Assembly (NCBI GenBank): GCA_944390025.1
Contig: CALXOK010000016.1
Coordinates: 1-40,169, forward strand
Reading direction: 5' to 3'
Source: an uncultured Spirochaetales bacterium
GTDB taxonomy: Bacteria; Spirochaetota; Spirochaetia; Sphaerochaetales; Sphaerochaetaceae
DNA: 40,169 nucleotides
Below are positions 15,410-21,872 of the stretch, one piece after another. The notes under the pieces were generated by a model. It made no database searches. It was not told where the DNA came from and worked only from the letters and a program-made list of their open reading frames with translations. A program made the position numbers and the translations under genes. Numbering within the stretch: position 1 is the first letter of the stretch; each line of letters begins with the position of its first letter.

Positions 15410-16981
15410 ATGAAAAAAGTTCTATCAATGCTGCTTATTGCAATGCTTGTCTGCACATCAGTATTTGCAAACGGCGGTTCAGAGAAGACTTCTGCTGTCA
15501 ATCCTGACGGTACAGTCACAATCGAGCTCTGGTATGGTGCTGCCATCACAGAAGCAGGTCCTATCCCGGATGACTGGGTAGGCTACCAGATTCTCCGCGA
15601 CGAGCATGGAATCGACCTGCACCTGTCTGTCCTTCCTTCCAATGAGTCAGACCAGGACGTCAGAATCCAGGCAGCCGCTGCCGGTAACTCACTTCCTGAC
15701 ATCTTCATGGTCAGCCGCCCTGTCCTGACACGCCTTGTTGACCAGGGTCTTGTCGCTGAGGTCGATGACTACTATGCACTGATGCCGAACCGCACAGCCC
15801 AGCAGTATGATGCGGATTCAAAGGCAATGACAACAATCGACGGACACAGCTACGGTTTCGCATCTCCGGGTTCCGTTGCCAAGAACGAAGGTCTTCTCAT
15901 CAGAAAGGACTGGCTTGACAACCTCGGTCTTGAGGTTCCAACAAACCTTGATGAACTGATGGAAGTCATGAAGGCATTCACATATGACGATCCGGACGGA
16001 AACGGACGTGATGACACATATGGCTACGGTGCTTACATCGAAAGCGATGCAACACTCAAGGGCTATCCGGGTGCAAGACTGTTCCCGATTCTCGGTGCCT
16101 TCGGTGTTGACGGTCTGTGGTGCCTCGAGGAGGAGAACCTCGGACTCAACGTCTACAAGCCGGAATTCTATGATGCAATGGTCTACATCCGCCAGATGTG
16201 CGAAGAGGGCGTCATGGATCCGAACTGGCTGACATACAAGAAGGATGATTTCCGTGCCGCATGGAAGCAGGGCAGATTCGGTATCATGAAGGAGCAGAAC
16301 GCTGCTTACGCTGCAGAGTCCAACTATGCTCCGTTCGATGCAAACTTCCCTGATGGCGAATGGATTATCATCGATCCTCCAGAAGGACCGGATGGACTTG
16401 CTTCAGTCGGCGCTTACGACCAGAACTACAGAATCTACGCAATCAGCCAGGATGCTGTTGACGAAGGAAAGGCAGAGAAGATCTGCGAGCTTCTGGAGTG
16501 GATGAGCAGTGACGAAGGTTACTACCTCTGCGGCTGGGGCCAGGAAGGCGTCAACTACGTTCTCGACGAGAATGGAATCCCTGTTACAGGAGATCTTGGT
16601 GATGCTTCCTTCAGCGGTCCGGACGGACAGGTCTACACACAGCTGAGAAACATGGTATTCTATAACTCAGATGTCGAGCTTGCATCCCGTTATCCGACCT
16701 ACACGACAGCAACTTCCGGAAAGACGATGAGTGCTCTCACCGCTCTCAGAGAGATGCAGTCCAAGTACTGGACAGCAGCTATCGGTTCAGGTCAGATGCC
16801 TACTCCTAATGCAGACGTCCAGCGCTTCTACGAGCAGACACTTGCCGAGTTCCTCTCAGGACAGAGAGCTCTCACACCTGAGAACTGGCAGGCATTCCTC
16901 GATGGCTTCAACAGCATCGGCGGAAAAGCCTGGAACGACGAAGGTGTCGCATACGCACAGGCTAACGGACTTGTCCGCTAA
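15410..16981 (+). CDS. sugar ABC transporter substrate-binding protein (LplA-like)
   Basis: A 523-residue exported binding protein, the length of LplA-type oligosaccharide receptors. The signal peptide is MKKVLSMLLIAMLVCTSVFA followed by NGGSEKT. It has a signal-peptidase-I-like AXA end rather than a classical lipobox, although Cys16 leaves some doubt. The mature protein shows ELWYGA near the start, a polyacidic turn DDPDGNGRDDTYGYG (a Ca-loop-like stretch common in this family), and the tail QRALTPENWQAFLDGFNSIGG. GGAGGT sits 5 bases before ATG 15410. A GTG 13 codons upstream opens the same frame but is rejected. It should bind the sugar and deliver it to the two permeases. Confidence 0.92.
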   Translation: MKKVLSMLLIAMLVCTSVFANGGSEKTSAVNPDGTVTIELWYGAAITEAGPIPDDWVGYQILRDEHGIDLHLSVLPSNESDQDVRIQAAAAGNSLPDIFMVSRPVLTRLVDQGLVAEVDDYYALMPNRTAQQYDADSKAMTTIDGHSYGFASPGSVAKNEGLLIRKDWLDNLGLEVPTNLDELMEVMKAFTYDDPDGNGRDDTYGYGAYIESDATLKGYPGARLFPILGAFGVDGLWCLEEENLGLNVYKPEFYDAMVYIRQMCEEGVMDPNWLTYKKDDFRAAWKQGRFGIMKEQNAAYAAESNYAPFDANFPDGEWIIIDPPEGPDGLASVGAYDQNYRIYAISQDAVDEGKAEKICELLEWMSSDEGYYLCGWGQEGVNYVLDENGIPVTGDLGDASFSGPDGQVYTQLRNMVFYNSDVELASRYPTYTTATSGKTMSALTALREMQSKYWTAAIGSGQMPTPNADVQRFYEQTLAEFLSGQRALTPENWQAFLDGFNSIGGKAWNDEGVAYAQANGLVR

Positions 16982-16997
16982 GAGTTGAAATGACAGG

Positions 16998-17026
16998 AAA
17001 TGGCCGGCGTTAAAAACCGGCCATTT
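16998..17026 (+). terminator. hairpin between binding-protein and GH105 genes
   Basis: AAATGGCCGG (16998-17007) and CCGGCCATTT (17017-17026) form a perfect 10-bp GC-rich stem with a 9-base loop, followed by a short TTCAT. The weak T-run suggests partial termination or mRNA 3'-end protection, which would leave the binding protein more abundant than the downstream enzyme. Confidence 0.65.
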
Positions 17027-17044
17027 TCATAAAAAGGAGAGAAT

Positions 17045-18142
17045 ATGAAAAGCGTGAACCAGCTGCCTCTGTCACTGGCAATTGCAAAGAGTGTGGAAAG
17101 CTATTACAGACCCGGAATGATGCTCTGGCATTACGAGCACGGGCTTGTCCTCTACGCCTCATTGAAAAGTGCCGAATACCATAAGAATGATTCCGTCTAT
17201 CCCTGGGTGTATTCAATGTATGACAGCCTCATAGGACAGGACGGGGCAATTGCCACTTACAGAGAGGGAGAGTTCAACCTTGACCAGATCAATGCCGGTC
17301 GTGCTCTTTTCAAGCTTTATGATGAAAGCGGGGAAGAGAGATTCATGAAGGCGGCCGACAGGCTCCGCAGTCAGCTTGTGCATCAGCCCAGAACGAAGTG
17401 CGGGGTCTACTGGCACAAGGAAATCTATCCCTGGCAGATCTGGCTTGACGGACTGTACATGCAGGGCCCGTTCAATGCGGAATACGCCAAGCGTCATGCG
17501 GACGTCCAGGAGCTTGATGATGTCATAAACCAGCTTGTAATCACATACAATACGCTGAAAGACAACAAGACAGGCCTTCTTTATCATGCTTATGATGAAT
17601 CCCGCGGTCAACGCTGGAGCGATATCGAGACAGGCCTTTCTCCTCATTTCTGGTCCCGTTCAATCGGCTGGTATGCAATGGCTCTTCTCGATGTGCTTGA
17701 CTACACTCCGGCTGATCATCCGCGCCGCGGGGAACTTGAGGAAATAATCAGGAAGCTGGCACCGGCTATTGCCGCCTTCCAGCAGGAAAGCGGAATGTGG
17801 TATCAGGTACCAGACTGTGCTGACAGTGTCGGCAACTACCTTGAGACAAGCGGTACATCCATGTTCGCCTATTTCTATTTCAAGGGCGTGAGAAAAGGCA
17901 TCCTCGATAAGAAATATATTGAGAATGCGAAGAAGGCGGTTGATGGAATAAAGAGAATCTACCTCACATGTGACGAGAACGGTGTGTACCACCTTGACGG
18001 CATCTGTTCTGTTGCGGGCCTTGGGGGCAATCCATACCGCGACGGTTCTCTCAAGTACTACTTCCTTGAACCTCAGAAAAGAGATGACTTCAAGGGTGTG
18101 GGACCCTTCATCCTGGCTCTTCTTGAAAGCGAGATGGCTTGA
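17045..18142 (+). CDS. GH105 unsaturated rhamnogalacturonyl/glucuronyl hydrolase (YteR/YesR-like)
   Basis: A 365-residue (alpha/alpha)6-barrel hydrolase that hydrates the unsaturated uronic acid at the end of pectin-lyase products, releasing it from rhamnose or galacturonate. Signatures are WQIWLDGLYMQGPF with the predicted catalytic Asp135 (equivalent to YteR Asp143), SPHFWSRSIGWYAMALLDVLDY, GMWYQVPD, and YLETSGTSMFAYFYFKG. No signal peptide is present, so the enzyme is cytoplasmic and acts after import. An AAGGAGAG site is next to the ATG. It is the last gene of the ABC operon and is followed by a strong terminator, which makes unsaturated rhamnogalacturonan di- or oligosaccharides the most likely cargo. 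Confidence 0.93.
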   Translation: MKSVNQLPLSLAIAKSVESYYRPGMMLWHYEHGLVLYASLKSAEYHKNDSVYPWVYSMYDSLIGQDGAIATYREGEFNLDQINAGRALFKLYDESGEERFMKAADRLRSQLVHQPRTKCGVYWHKEIYPWQIWLDGLYMQGPFNAEYAKRHADVQELDDVINQLVITYNTLKDNKTGLLYHAYDESRGQRWSDIETGLSPHFWSRSIGWYAMALLDVLDYTPADHPRRGELEEIIRKLAPAIAAFQQESGMWYQVPDCADSVGNYLETSGTSMFAYFYFKGVRKGILDKKYIENAKKAVDGIKRIYLTCDENGVYHLDGICSVAGLGGNPYRDGSLKYYFLEPQKRDDFKGVGPFILALLESEMA

Positions 18143-18162
18143 ATCCAGATCTGATTGTTCTT

Positions 18163-18201
18163 ACAGGCTCCGGTTCTCCTTTGTCGGGGCCTGTTTTTTT
18201 T
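18163..18201 (+). terminator. rho-independent terminator of the GH105/ABC operon
   Basis: ACAGGCTCCG (18163-18172) pairs with CGGGGCCTGT (18185-18194) with one G-U pair, followed by eight T (18194-18201). A textbook intrinsic terminator, 20 bases after the GH105 stop. Confidence 0.85.
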
Positions 18202-18255
18202 GTCCAGCGGCTTGAAAATCAGGCTTCAGGTGAAAGTGTTCACCATGGAATCATC

Positions 18256-18283
18256 TTGAAGCCTGCCTTGCTGATTTGATAAG
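18256..18283 (+). promoter_or_regulatory. candidate promoter of the small peptide mRNA
   Basis: TTGAAG (18256-18261), a 16-base spacer and GATAAG (18278-18283) would start transcription near 18290, exactly where the 5' arm of the long inverted repeat begins. The match to consensus is moderate. Confidence 0.35.
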
Positions 18284-18331
18284 ATTTCTGCGTCGTCAGC
18301 AGATGACAGACGGTGGCCTCTTGCATCACGT

Positions 18332-18369
18332 GGGAGGTAAGCCTCCCGAAACCAGCGTGATAAGGGAGG
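18332..18369 (+). promoter_or_regulatory. Shine-Dalgarno switch: SD mimic, anti-SD and true SD of the small peptide
   Basis: GGGAGG occurs twice, at 18332-18337 (no start codon behind it) and at 18364-18369 (the real ribosome site). Between them CCTCCC (18342-18347) can pair perfectly with either one. Pairing with the first frees the second and vice versa, so translation of the peptide could be switched by RNA refolding. The geometry is visible; the switching is inferred. Confidence 0.45.
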
Positions 18370-18377
18370 TGATGGAA

Positions 18378-18485
18378 ATGATCAAAAAAGCATTGGAGCT
18401 TGTTCTTCTGCTTCTGAGGATCCTCAGAGAGATTCTTGGCCTGTTTCAGGATAGAAAACACCCCCGCCGTCCCGACCAAAGGTAG
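18378..18485 (+). CDS. 35-residue hydrophobic/basic peptide (candidate type I toxin)
   Basis: A short gene encoding an N-terminal MIKKALELVLLLLRILREIL segment, which would form a membrane-seeking or amphipathic helix, then a basic proline-containing tail (RKHPRRPDQR). Short single-helix peptides with a charged tail are typical of type I toxins. The strong site GGGAGGTGAT is 8 bases before ATG 18378; a closer ATG (18372) lies inside the site and is less likely. The same frame is open upstream (from about 18303) but has no ribosome site there. The context is unusual: complementary mRNA ends, an anti-SD element and a predicted antisense RNA over the 3' end. I do not recognise a named family, and toxicity is inference. 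Confidence 0.55.
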   Translation: MIKKALELVLLLLRILREILGLFQDRKHPRRPDQR

Positions 18486-18538
18486 CGAGGGTTAATCTCT
18501 TATAAACCGAGGCCGCCGTCTTGCTGGCGACTCTTTCT
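18453..18538 (-). ncRNA. predicted ~86-nt antisense RNA (candidate antitoxin RNA)
   Basis: A minus-strand promoter (18545-18574) should start an RNA near 18538. On that strand ACCCTCGC (18492-18485) pairs with GCGGGGGT (18467-18460), 8 bp with one G-U and a small inner ACC/GGT stem, followed by GTTTTCT: an intrinsic terminator near 18453. The RNA would cover the last 33 bases of the peptide gene and the whole 3' arm of the inverted repeat, so it could pair with the peptide mRNA. Ends are estimates. Confidence 0.5.
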
Positions 18539-18544
18539 ATAATC

Positions 18545-18574
18545 ATAATACAAGCCAAGTGTTCACATAGTCAA
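18545..18574 (-). promoter_or_regulatory. promoter of the predicted antisense RNA
   Basis: On the minus strand, TTGACT (18574-18569), an 18-base spacer and TATTAT (18550-18545). This is a closer match to consensus than the sense promoter, as expected for an abundant antisense RNA. Confidence 0.5.
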
Positions 18575-18641
18575 TGAATCATGTGGTTCAGTTGCTCCTC
18601 TTGCTTTTTTCTATTGGATAATTCCGTGAATTTATCTCTCA

Positions 18642-18687
18642 TCAGCAAGAAGACTCCACCCTCTTCAGGGTGGAGATGAATTGCTGA
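18642..18687. repeat. two-tier hairpin 77 bases upstream of tnpB (IS200/IS605-type end)
   Basis: CTCCACCCT (18654-18662) and AGGGTGGAG (18667-18675) form a perfect 9-bp stem with a CTTC loop. TCAGCAA (18642-18648) and TTGCTGA (18681-18687) form an outer 7-bp stem across a symmetric 5/5 internal loop. Subterminal hairpins of this sort mark IS200/IS605 ends, and the following ATGAATTGC resembles right-end sequences of some TnpB elements. It may be the left end of the tnpB element or a relic of another one. Confidence 0.5.
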
Positions 18688-18764
18688 GGTGAAAATGAAA
18701 TAAAATATTGCTATTTAAACAAATGTAATTGAATATCAAGTTTATTTTATGATACAATTAAAAT

Positions 18765-20105
18765 ATGGACGACAAGGCAAGAGCTGAGAAGAATATAATC
18801 ATCAAGGAAAAAGGAAAAGCAACCCGTCTCCGCCACTCAGCCATGCGTCCTTTAGTCGTTGAGATGAAGCTTAATCTCAAGTGTCTTAACACGAGTGAAA
18901 GAAACAATCTGTGGATGTATTTCACCCAGTGCCGCTGGCTGTGCAATTATCTCATCTCTCTTGAGAATGATGCTTTCAAATCATTCAACACCAGAACAAG
19001 GAATATCACATCACTCGACAAAGACGGCAATACTGTAGACAGAGAGCTTACCATGCCTGCGAAGTTCATCCAGAGTGTGTATTCTTCCATTAAGCAGGAT
19101 ATGGCATCTCTTGCCGCAAAGCGGAAGAAGACAGGAAAGAAGAATGGGAAACTGAAGTTCAGGTCTTCCTATGATTCAATAGAGCTCAACCAGTATGGAA
19201 ACACTCACTGGATCTGTTACACGGATGAAGGCAACAAAAATGGTAAATACAGGAACACAATTCATATCGCTGGAATCAAAAGGCCAATCCGGGTGTTCGG
19301 TATGGACCAGATTCCACAGAATGCGGAATTCGCCAATGCAAAGCTCGTGAAAAGACCATCTGGAATATATCTCATGCTCACATGCTATGTTCCAGTGGAT
19401 GATAAGAAGAAGACAGAAACCGGATTCAAGCCTGATATCGGGCTTGATTTCGGAATAAAGACAACGATAACGACTTCTGATGGAGAGAAGTATGACATAC
19501 AGGTCCGAGAACAGGGACGCCTTAAGGGGCTTCAAAAGAAGTTTGCCCGCCAGAAGAAGGGTTCCAGAGGCTGGTATGCTACAAGGCATCTCATCAGAAG
19601 GGAATACGAGAAGCTTGCCAATGTAAGGCGGGCAAAAGCCAATCAGGTGTATCATGACATCACAGTGGGAAGGAAACTGATTGTAATGCAGGATGAGAAC
19701 ATAAAAGGCTGGCATAAAGGTTTGTTTGGCCGTCAGGTGCAATTCTCTGCTCTTGGAACGCTGAAAGCAAAACTTAAGGCAAGTGATAATGTTCTCATCA
19801 TAGACAGGTTCTTTCCATCTACAAGGATGTGTCCTGAATGTGGAGTGATTAAAGAAGACATCACGCTTTCAGACAGGACATTTGTCTGTGATACTTGCGG
19901 ATACACTGAAGAGCGTGATATAAAGTCAGCGAAAACAATGCTACTTGCAGGAAGGCATGAAATGTCCTGCACGCTTGCGGAACACAAGTGTACTCCGGAG
20001 GAACGGATGTCAGACTTTGATACCTCGTATGAGATATGGAAGCGTTCTGCGAAACGCCCAGAGATGGGAAAGAGACCGGAAGCTTCATCTTCAAGCGTTA
20101 GCTAA
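18765..20105 (+). CDS. tnpB: TnpB, RNA-guided RuvC nuclease of an IS200/IS605-type element
   Basis: A 446-residue TnpB (OrfB) with an apparently intact RuvC site: Asp228 in IGLDFGIKTTI, Glu311 in VMQDENIKGWHKGLFG and Asp385 in ERDIKSAKTML. The zinc finger is CPEC (356-359) and CDTC (375-378). The N-terminal part (WMYFTQCRWLCNYLISLEN) and KHRPSGIYL-like KRPSGIYLMLTCYV match the TnpB domain found in gut Firmicutes. TnpB uses an RNA from the element's right end to cut DNA at the donor or target joint. No tnpA is present, so the element is stand-alone (IS1341-like) or immobile. There is no ribosome site before the ATG, so expression is probably low. The base composition is more AT-rich than the neighbouring operons. 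Confidence 0.93.
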   Translation: MDDKARAEKNIIIKEKGKATRLRHSAMRPLVVEMKLNLKCLNTSERNNLWMYFTQCRWLCNYLISLENDAFKSFNTRTRNITSLDKDGNTVDRELTMPAKFIQSVYSSIKQDMASLAAKRKKTGKKNGKLKFRSSYDSIELNQYGNTHWICYTDEGNKNGKYRNTIHIAGIKRPIRVFGMDQIPQNAEFANAKLVKRPSGIYLMLTCYVPVDDKKKTETGFKPDIGLDFGIKTTITTSDGEKYDIQVREQGRLKGLQKKFARQKKGSRGWYATRHLIRREYEKLANVRRAKANQVYHDITVGRKLIVMQDENIKGWHKGLFGRQVQFSALGTLKAKLKASDNVLIIDRFFPSTRMCPECGVIKEDITLSDRTFVCDTCGYTEERDIKSAKTMLLAGRHEMSCTLAEHKCTPEERMSDFDTSYEIWKRSAKRPEMGKRPEASSSSVS

Positions 20106-20112
20106 GATGGAG
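20083..20112 (+). ncRNA. 3'-terminal hairpin of the predicted TnpB guide RNA (reRNA) / element right end
   Basis: CTTCATCTT (20083-20091) pairs with AAGATGGAG (20104-20112) with one G-U; inside, AGC and GCT form a small inner stem. It spans the tnpB stop codon and is followed by TAGTTCAC. The right end of IS605-family elements has such a hairpin overlapping the end of tnpB, and the RNA scaffold ends there with the guide taken from flanking DNA. The RNA's 5' end lies inside tnpB and cannot be placed by eye. Confidence 0.5.
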
Positions 20113-20504
20113 TAGTTCACCTTAATTTCTTTGTTCTGATACAGTTTGAAATGACAACGTCAGAAGAATTGCAAGCTGAGTTGAGGAGTGGCACAAGAGA
20201 ATTGTGAGAATGGCAGAAACAAGCATCTCTGAATACTTTAGTCGGGTAGCTGCACTATTTACAGCAGGAATTCGTATCATATTGCCATCTTTTTTTTGAA
20301 AAATTGAGTCATCTTAGAGTATAAGACATTAATATATAACGAGTTAGATGTCATAGCTGAATCGCCAGACCTGTATAGTTACAGGGAAGTTCTTCTGACG
20401 TTTGTAAGCCTCAAATACACGTCTGGAGAAAATCGTGCTTGCTTTCCTTTGTCCGGATCAGGATCTGAGTATGTGCTGATGCTATCCTGGAAGGCATGAA
20501 CGGG
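20113..20504. other. AT-rich region between tnpB and the HNH gene
   Basis: About 390 bases with no convincing gene. Bases just after 20112 would be the flanking DNA read as guide by the TnpB RNA. A short ATG frame of 29 codons (from about 20213) has no recognisable content. At 20365-20426 CCAGAC and GTCTGG enclose a CTGTA/TACAG hairpin and two weaker stems, a possible structured leader. No promoter stands out. Confidence 0.4.
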
Positions 20505-21449
20505 ATGGCTGAAAAGCATACAGGCGATTCTTTCAGAATCAAGTCTGCTATCAGAGTAGGAAAGAGCTGCTCTCTGGAAACAGTTGCAGGATTGCTGAAC
20601 AGACAGCCAAACGCACTGAGCCGAAGGGGAGTGTACCGTAATACCGGCTCTGACTGCTTTGTCATCTTCGTCAATCTTGAGAAAAAGGAAGATGCCACTC
20701 CCTATCAGGATTATTTCTTTGAGTCTTCAGCTCTGTTGTTCTGGGAAGGGCAGACAAAGACAAGGATTGCAGAAGATTCCTTCGAACGTGGACTGGACTG
20801 TCATGTCTTCATGCACAATGTCACAAAGACTCCTTACATATACTACGGGCGAGCCGTTGTTCTCCGCCAGCATATAAATGCTCCCGGAACGCCATCGCGA
20901 TTCGTTCTGTATCTGCCTGAATATGACGAGATGTTTCATAAAAATCTGAAGGAGTCCTCTGGTGATGTGCAGCATTCCTATTTTATTGGTCCGACTGAGA
21001 GAAAGAACATCCAGACAATACGTACGAAACAGGCGGACTACAGGCGAAATGTCATCAGTCTGTGGCATGGCCAGTGTGCAGTGACAGGAGTTGACGAGAC
21101 CTCCTGGCTGGTTGCGAGCCATATAAAACCATGGCGGGAATCCACTGACGCAGAGAGAGTGGATCCGAGGAACTCCCTTCTGCTTTCTCCGAACTATGAC
21201 AAGCTTTTTGACAGGGGAGTCATCTCTTTTGATGCATCAAGCGGGAAAATCATATTGCCGGAGAAGATGAGCGCTTCTTTCTGGCGGAACCTTGACCGTC
21301 TTGGCATTACTGATGAAAAAGAGCTTTCATTCATTCCTGAAGGGACAGAAAAATATCTAGAATATCATAAGAATATGGTTTTTGGCTATGTTCCTTCTTC
21401 ATCTTTTGATGCCGGTACTTTCGTCGAAGATCTTCTGCTGGCTACATGA
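20505..21449 (+). CDS. HNH endonuclease with DUF3427-like N-terminal domain
   Basis: A 314-residue protein of two parts. The N-terminal part (about 5-150) resembles DUF3427: ALSRRGVYRN, then YFFESSALLFWEGQTKTRIAEDSF, then an extended strand region YIYYGRAVVLRQHINA. The C-terminal part (about 185-260) is an HNH_2-type nuclease: CAVTGVDETSWLVASHIKPW, then DPRNSLLLSPNYDKLFDRGVISF, with the His of ASHIKPW and the Asn of RNSLLL as expected catalytic residues. This architecture is known among restriction-like proteins, and a role in restricting foreign DNA is plausible but unproven. ATG 20505 has GGAAGG 10 bases before it; the ATG at 20496 is too close to that site. Confidence 0.8.
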   Translation: MAEKHTGDSFRIKSAIRVGKSCSLETVAGLLNRQPNALSRRGVYRNTGSDCFVIFVNLEKKEDATPYQDYFFESSALLFWEGQTKTRIAEDSFERGLDCHVFMHNVTKTPYIYYGRAVVLRQHINAPGTPSRFVLYLPEYDEMFHKNLKESSGDVQHSYFIGPTERKNIQTIRTKQADYRRNVISLWHGQCAVTGVDETSWLVASHIKPWRESTDAERVDPRNSLLLSPNYDKLFDRGVISFDASSGKIILPEKMSASFWRNLDRLGITDEKELSFIPEGTEKYLEYHKNMVFGYVPSSSFDAGTFVEDLLLAT

Positions 21450-21453
21450 AGGA

Positions 21454-21858
21454 TTACCTCAATATTTTTTCAGCAAAGTGCTTCTTAATCTTTTCAACAA
21501 CCAGAAGATCTGCAGGAAGCCATCTGACTGAGTCAATTTCGCTGATTTCAAGCCAGCGCTCGTCGTCATGTTCACTGAGGGTAAGATTGCCGCTTATGAC
21601 ATGGGCAAGGTAGCAGTCCATAATCATGAAGAAGTCAGGGTACTGGTAGCTGACAGTGCAAAGGAGTTTCTCTATCCCGATTTCTGTCTGCAGCTCTTCT
21701 TTTATTTCTCGGATAGCGGCATCCTCTCCGCTTTCTCCGGCTTCTCTCTTTCCTCCGGGAAACTCCCAGCCTCCTTTAAAAGCTCCTTTCGCGCGTCTTG
21801 TGGTGAAAATCTTTCCATTCTCATGGATGATTGCAGCACTGACTCTGATCTGTTTCAT
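21454..21858 (-). CDS. Nudix hydrolase, MutT-like (8-oxo-dGTP diphosphatase type)
   Basis: A 134-residue Nudix protein. The Nudix box G-x5-E-x7-REUxEExGU is visible as GGKREAGESGEDAAIREIKE followed by ELQTEIG (about residues 35-60), and the preceding GAFKGGWEFPGGK is typical of MutT/CTP-diphosphatase-like enzymes that sanitise oxidised nucleotides. ATG 21858 has AGAGG 7 bases upstream and fits the first strand (MKQIRVSAAIIHENGKI). A TTG six codons earlier is rejected. It is convergent with the HNH gene (stops 4 bases apart) and lies 14 bases downstream of a small unknown gene, which suggests an operon. Confidence 0.88.
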   Translation of the reverse strand: MKQIRVSAAIIHENGKIFTTRRAKGAFKGGWEFPGGKREAGESGEDAAIREIKEELQTEIGIEKLLCTVSYQYPDFFMIMDCYLAHVISGNLTLSEHDDERWLEISEIDSVRWLPADLLVVEKIKKHFAEKILR

Positions 21859-21872
21859 CCCGGGGCCTCTTG

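Larger units (their letters stand above)
18290..18533. repeat. 244-bp segment bounded by ~24-bp imperfect inverted repeats and TTTCT direct repeats
   Basis: AGACGGTGGCCTC (18308-18320) pairs with GAGGCCGCCGTCT (18509-18521), 13 bp with one G-U. GTCGTCAGCA (18292-18301) pairs with TGCTGGCGAC (18522-18531), 10 bp with one G-U. Only six unpaired bases separate the two blocks on the left side. TTTCT occurs directly outside each arm (18285-18289 and 18534-18538). In RNA this folds the 5' end onto the 3' end. In DNA it could equally be the termini of a MITE-like element with a 5-bp target duplication. Confidence 0.6.
18202..18764. other. accessory intergenic region between GH105 and tnpB
   Basis: This 560-base stretch is not empty. 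It holds a short peptide gene (18378-18485), an inverted repeat of about 24 bp around it (18290-18320 and 18509-18533), a predicted antisense RNA (18538-18453), and a two-tier hairpin (18642-18687). The remaining 77 bases before tnpB are AT-rich and contain no clear ribosome binding site. The whole stretch is outside the operon logic on either side and is annotated piece by piece below. Confidence 0.6.

Noticed and set aside
18290..18533. Comparison with the Fst/par type I system
   Set aside because: In par the shared repeats are direct in the DNA, so that convergent RNAs are complementary at the repeats. Here they are inverted, which fits fold-back of one mRNA instead.
18765..20105. A complete IS605 element with tnpA
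   Set aside because: No tyrosine Y1 transposase frame was found on either strand near tnpB.
20365..20426. Cloverleaf-like pairing considered as a tRNA
   Set aside because: There is no T-loop GTTCGA-type sequence, arms are too short and the acceptor stem is 6 bp without CCA context.
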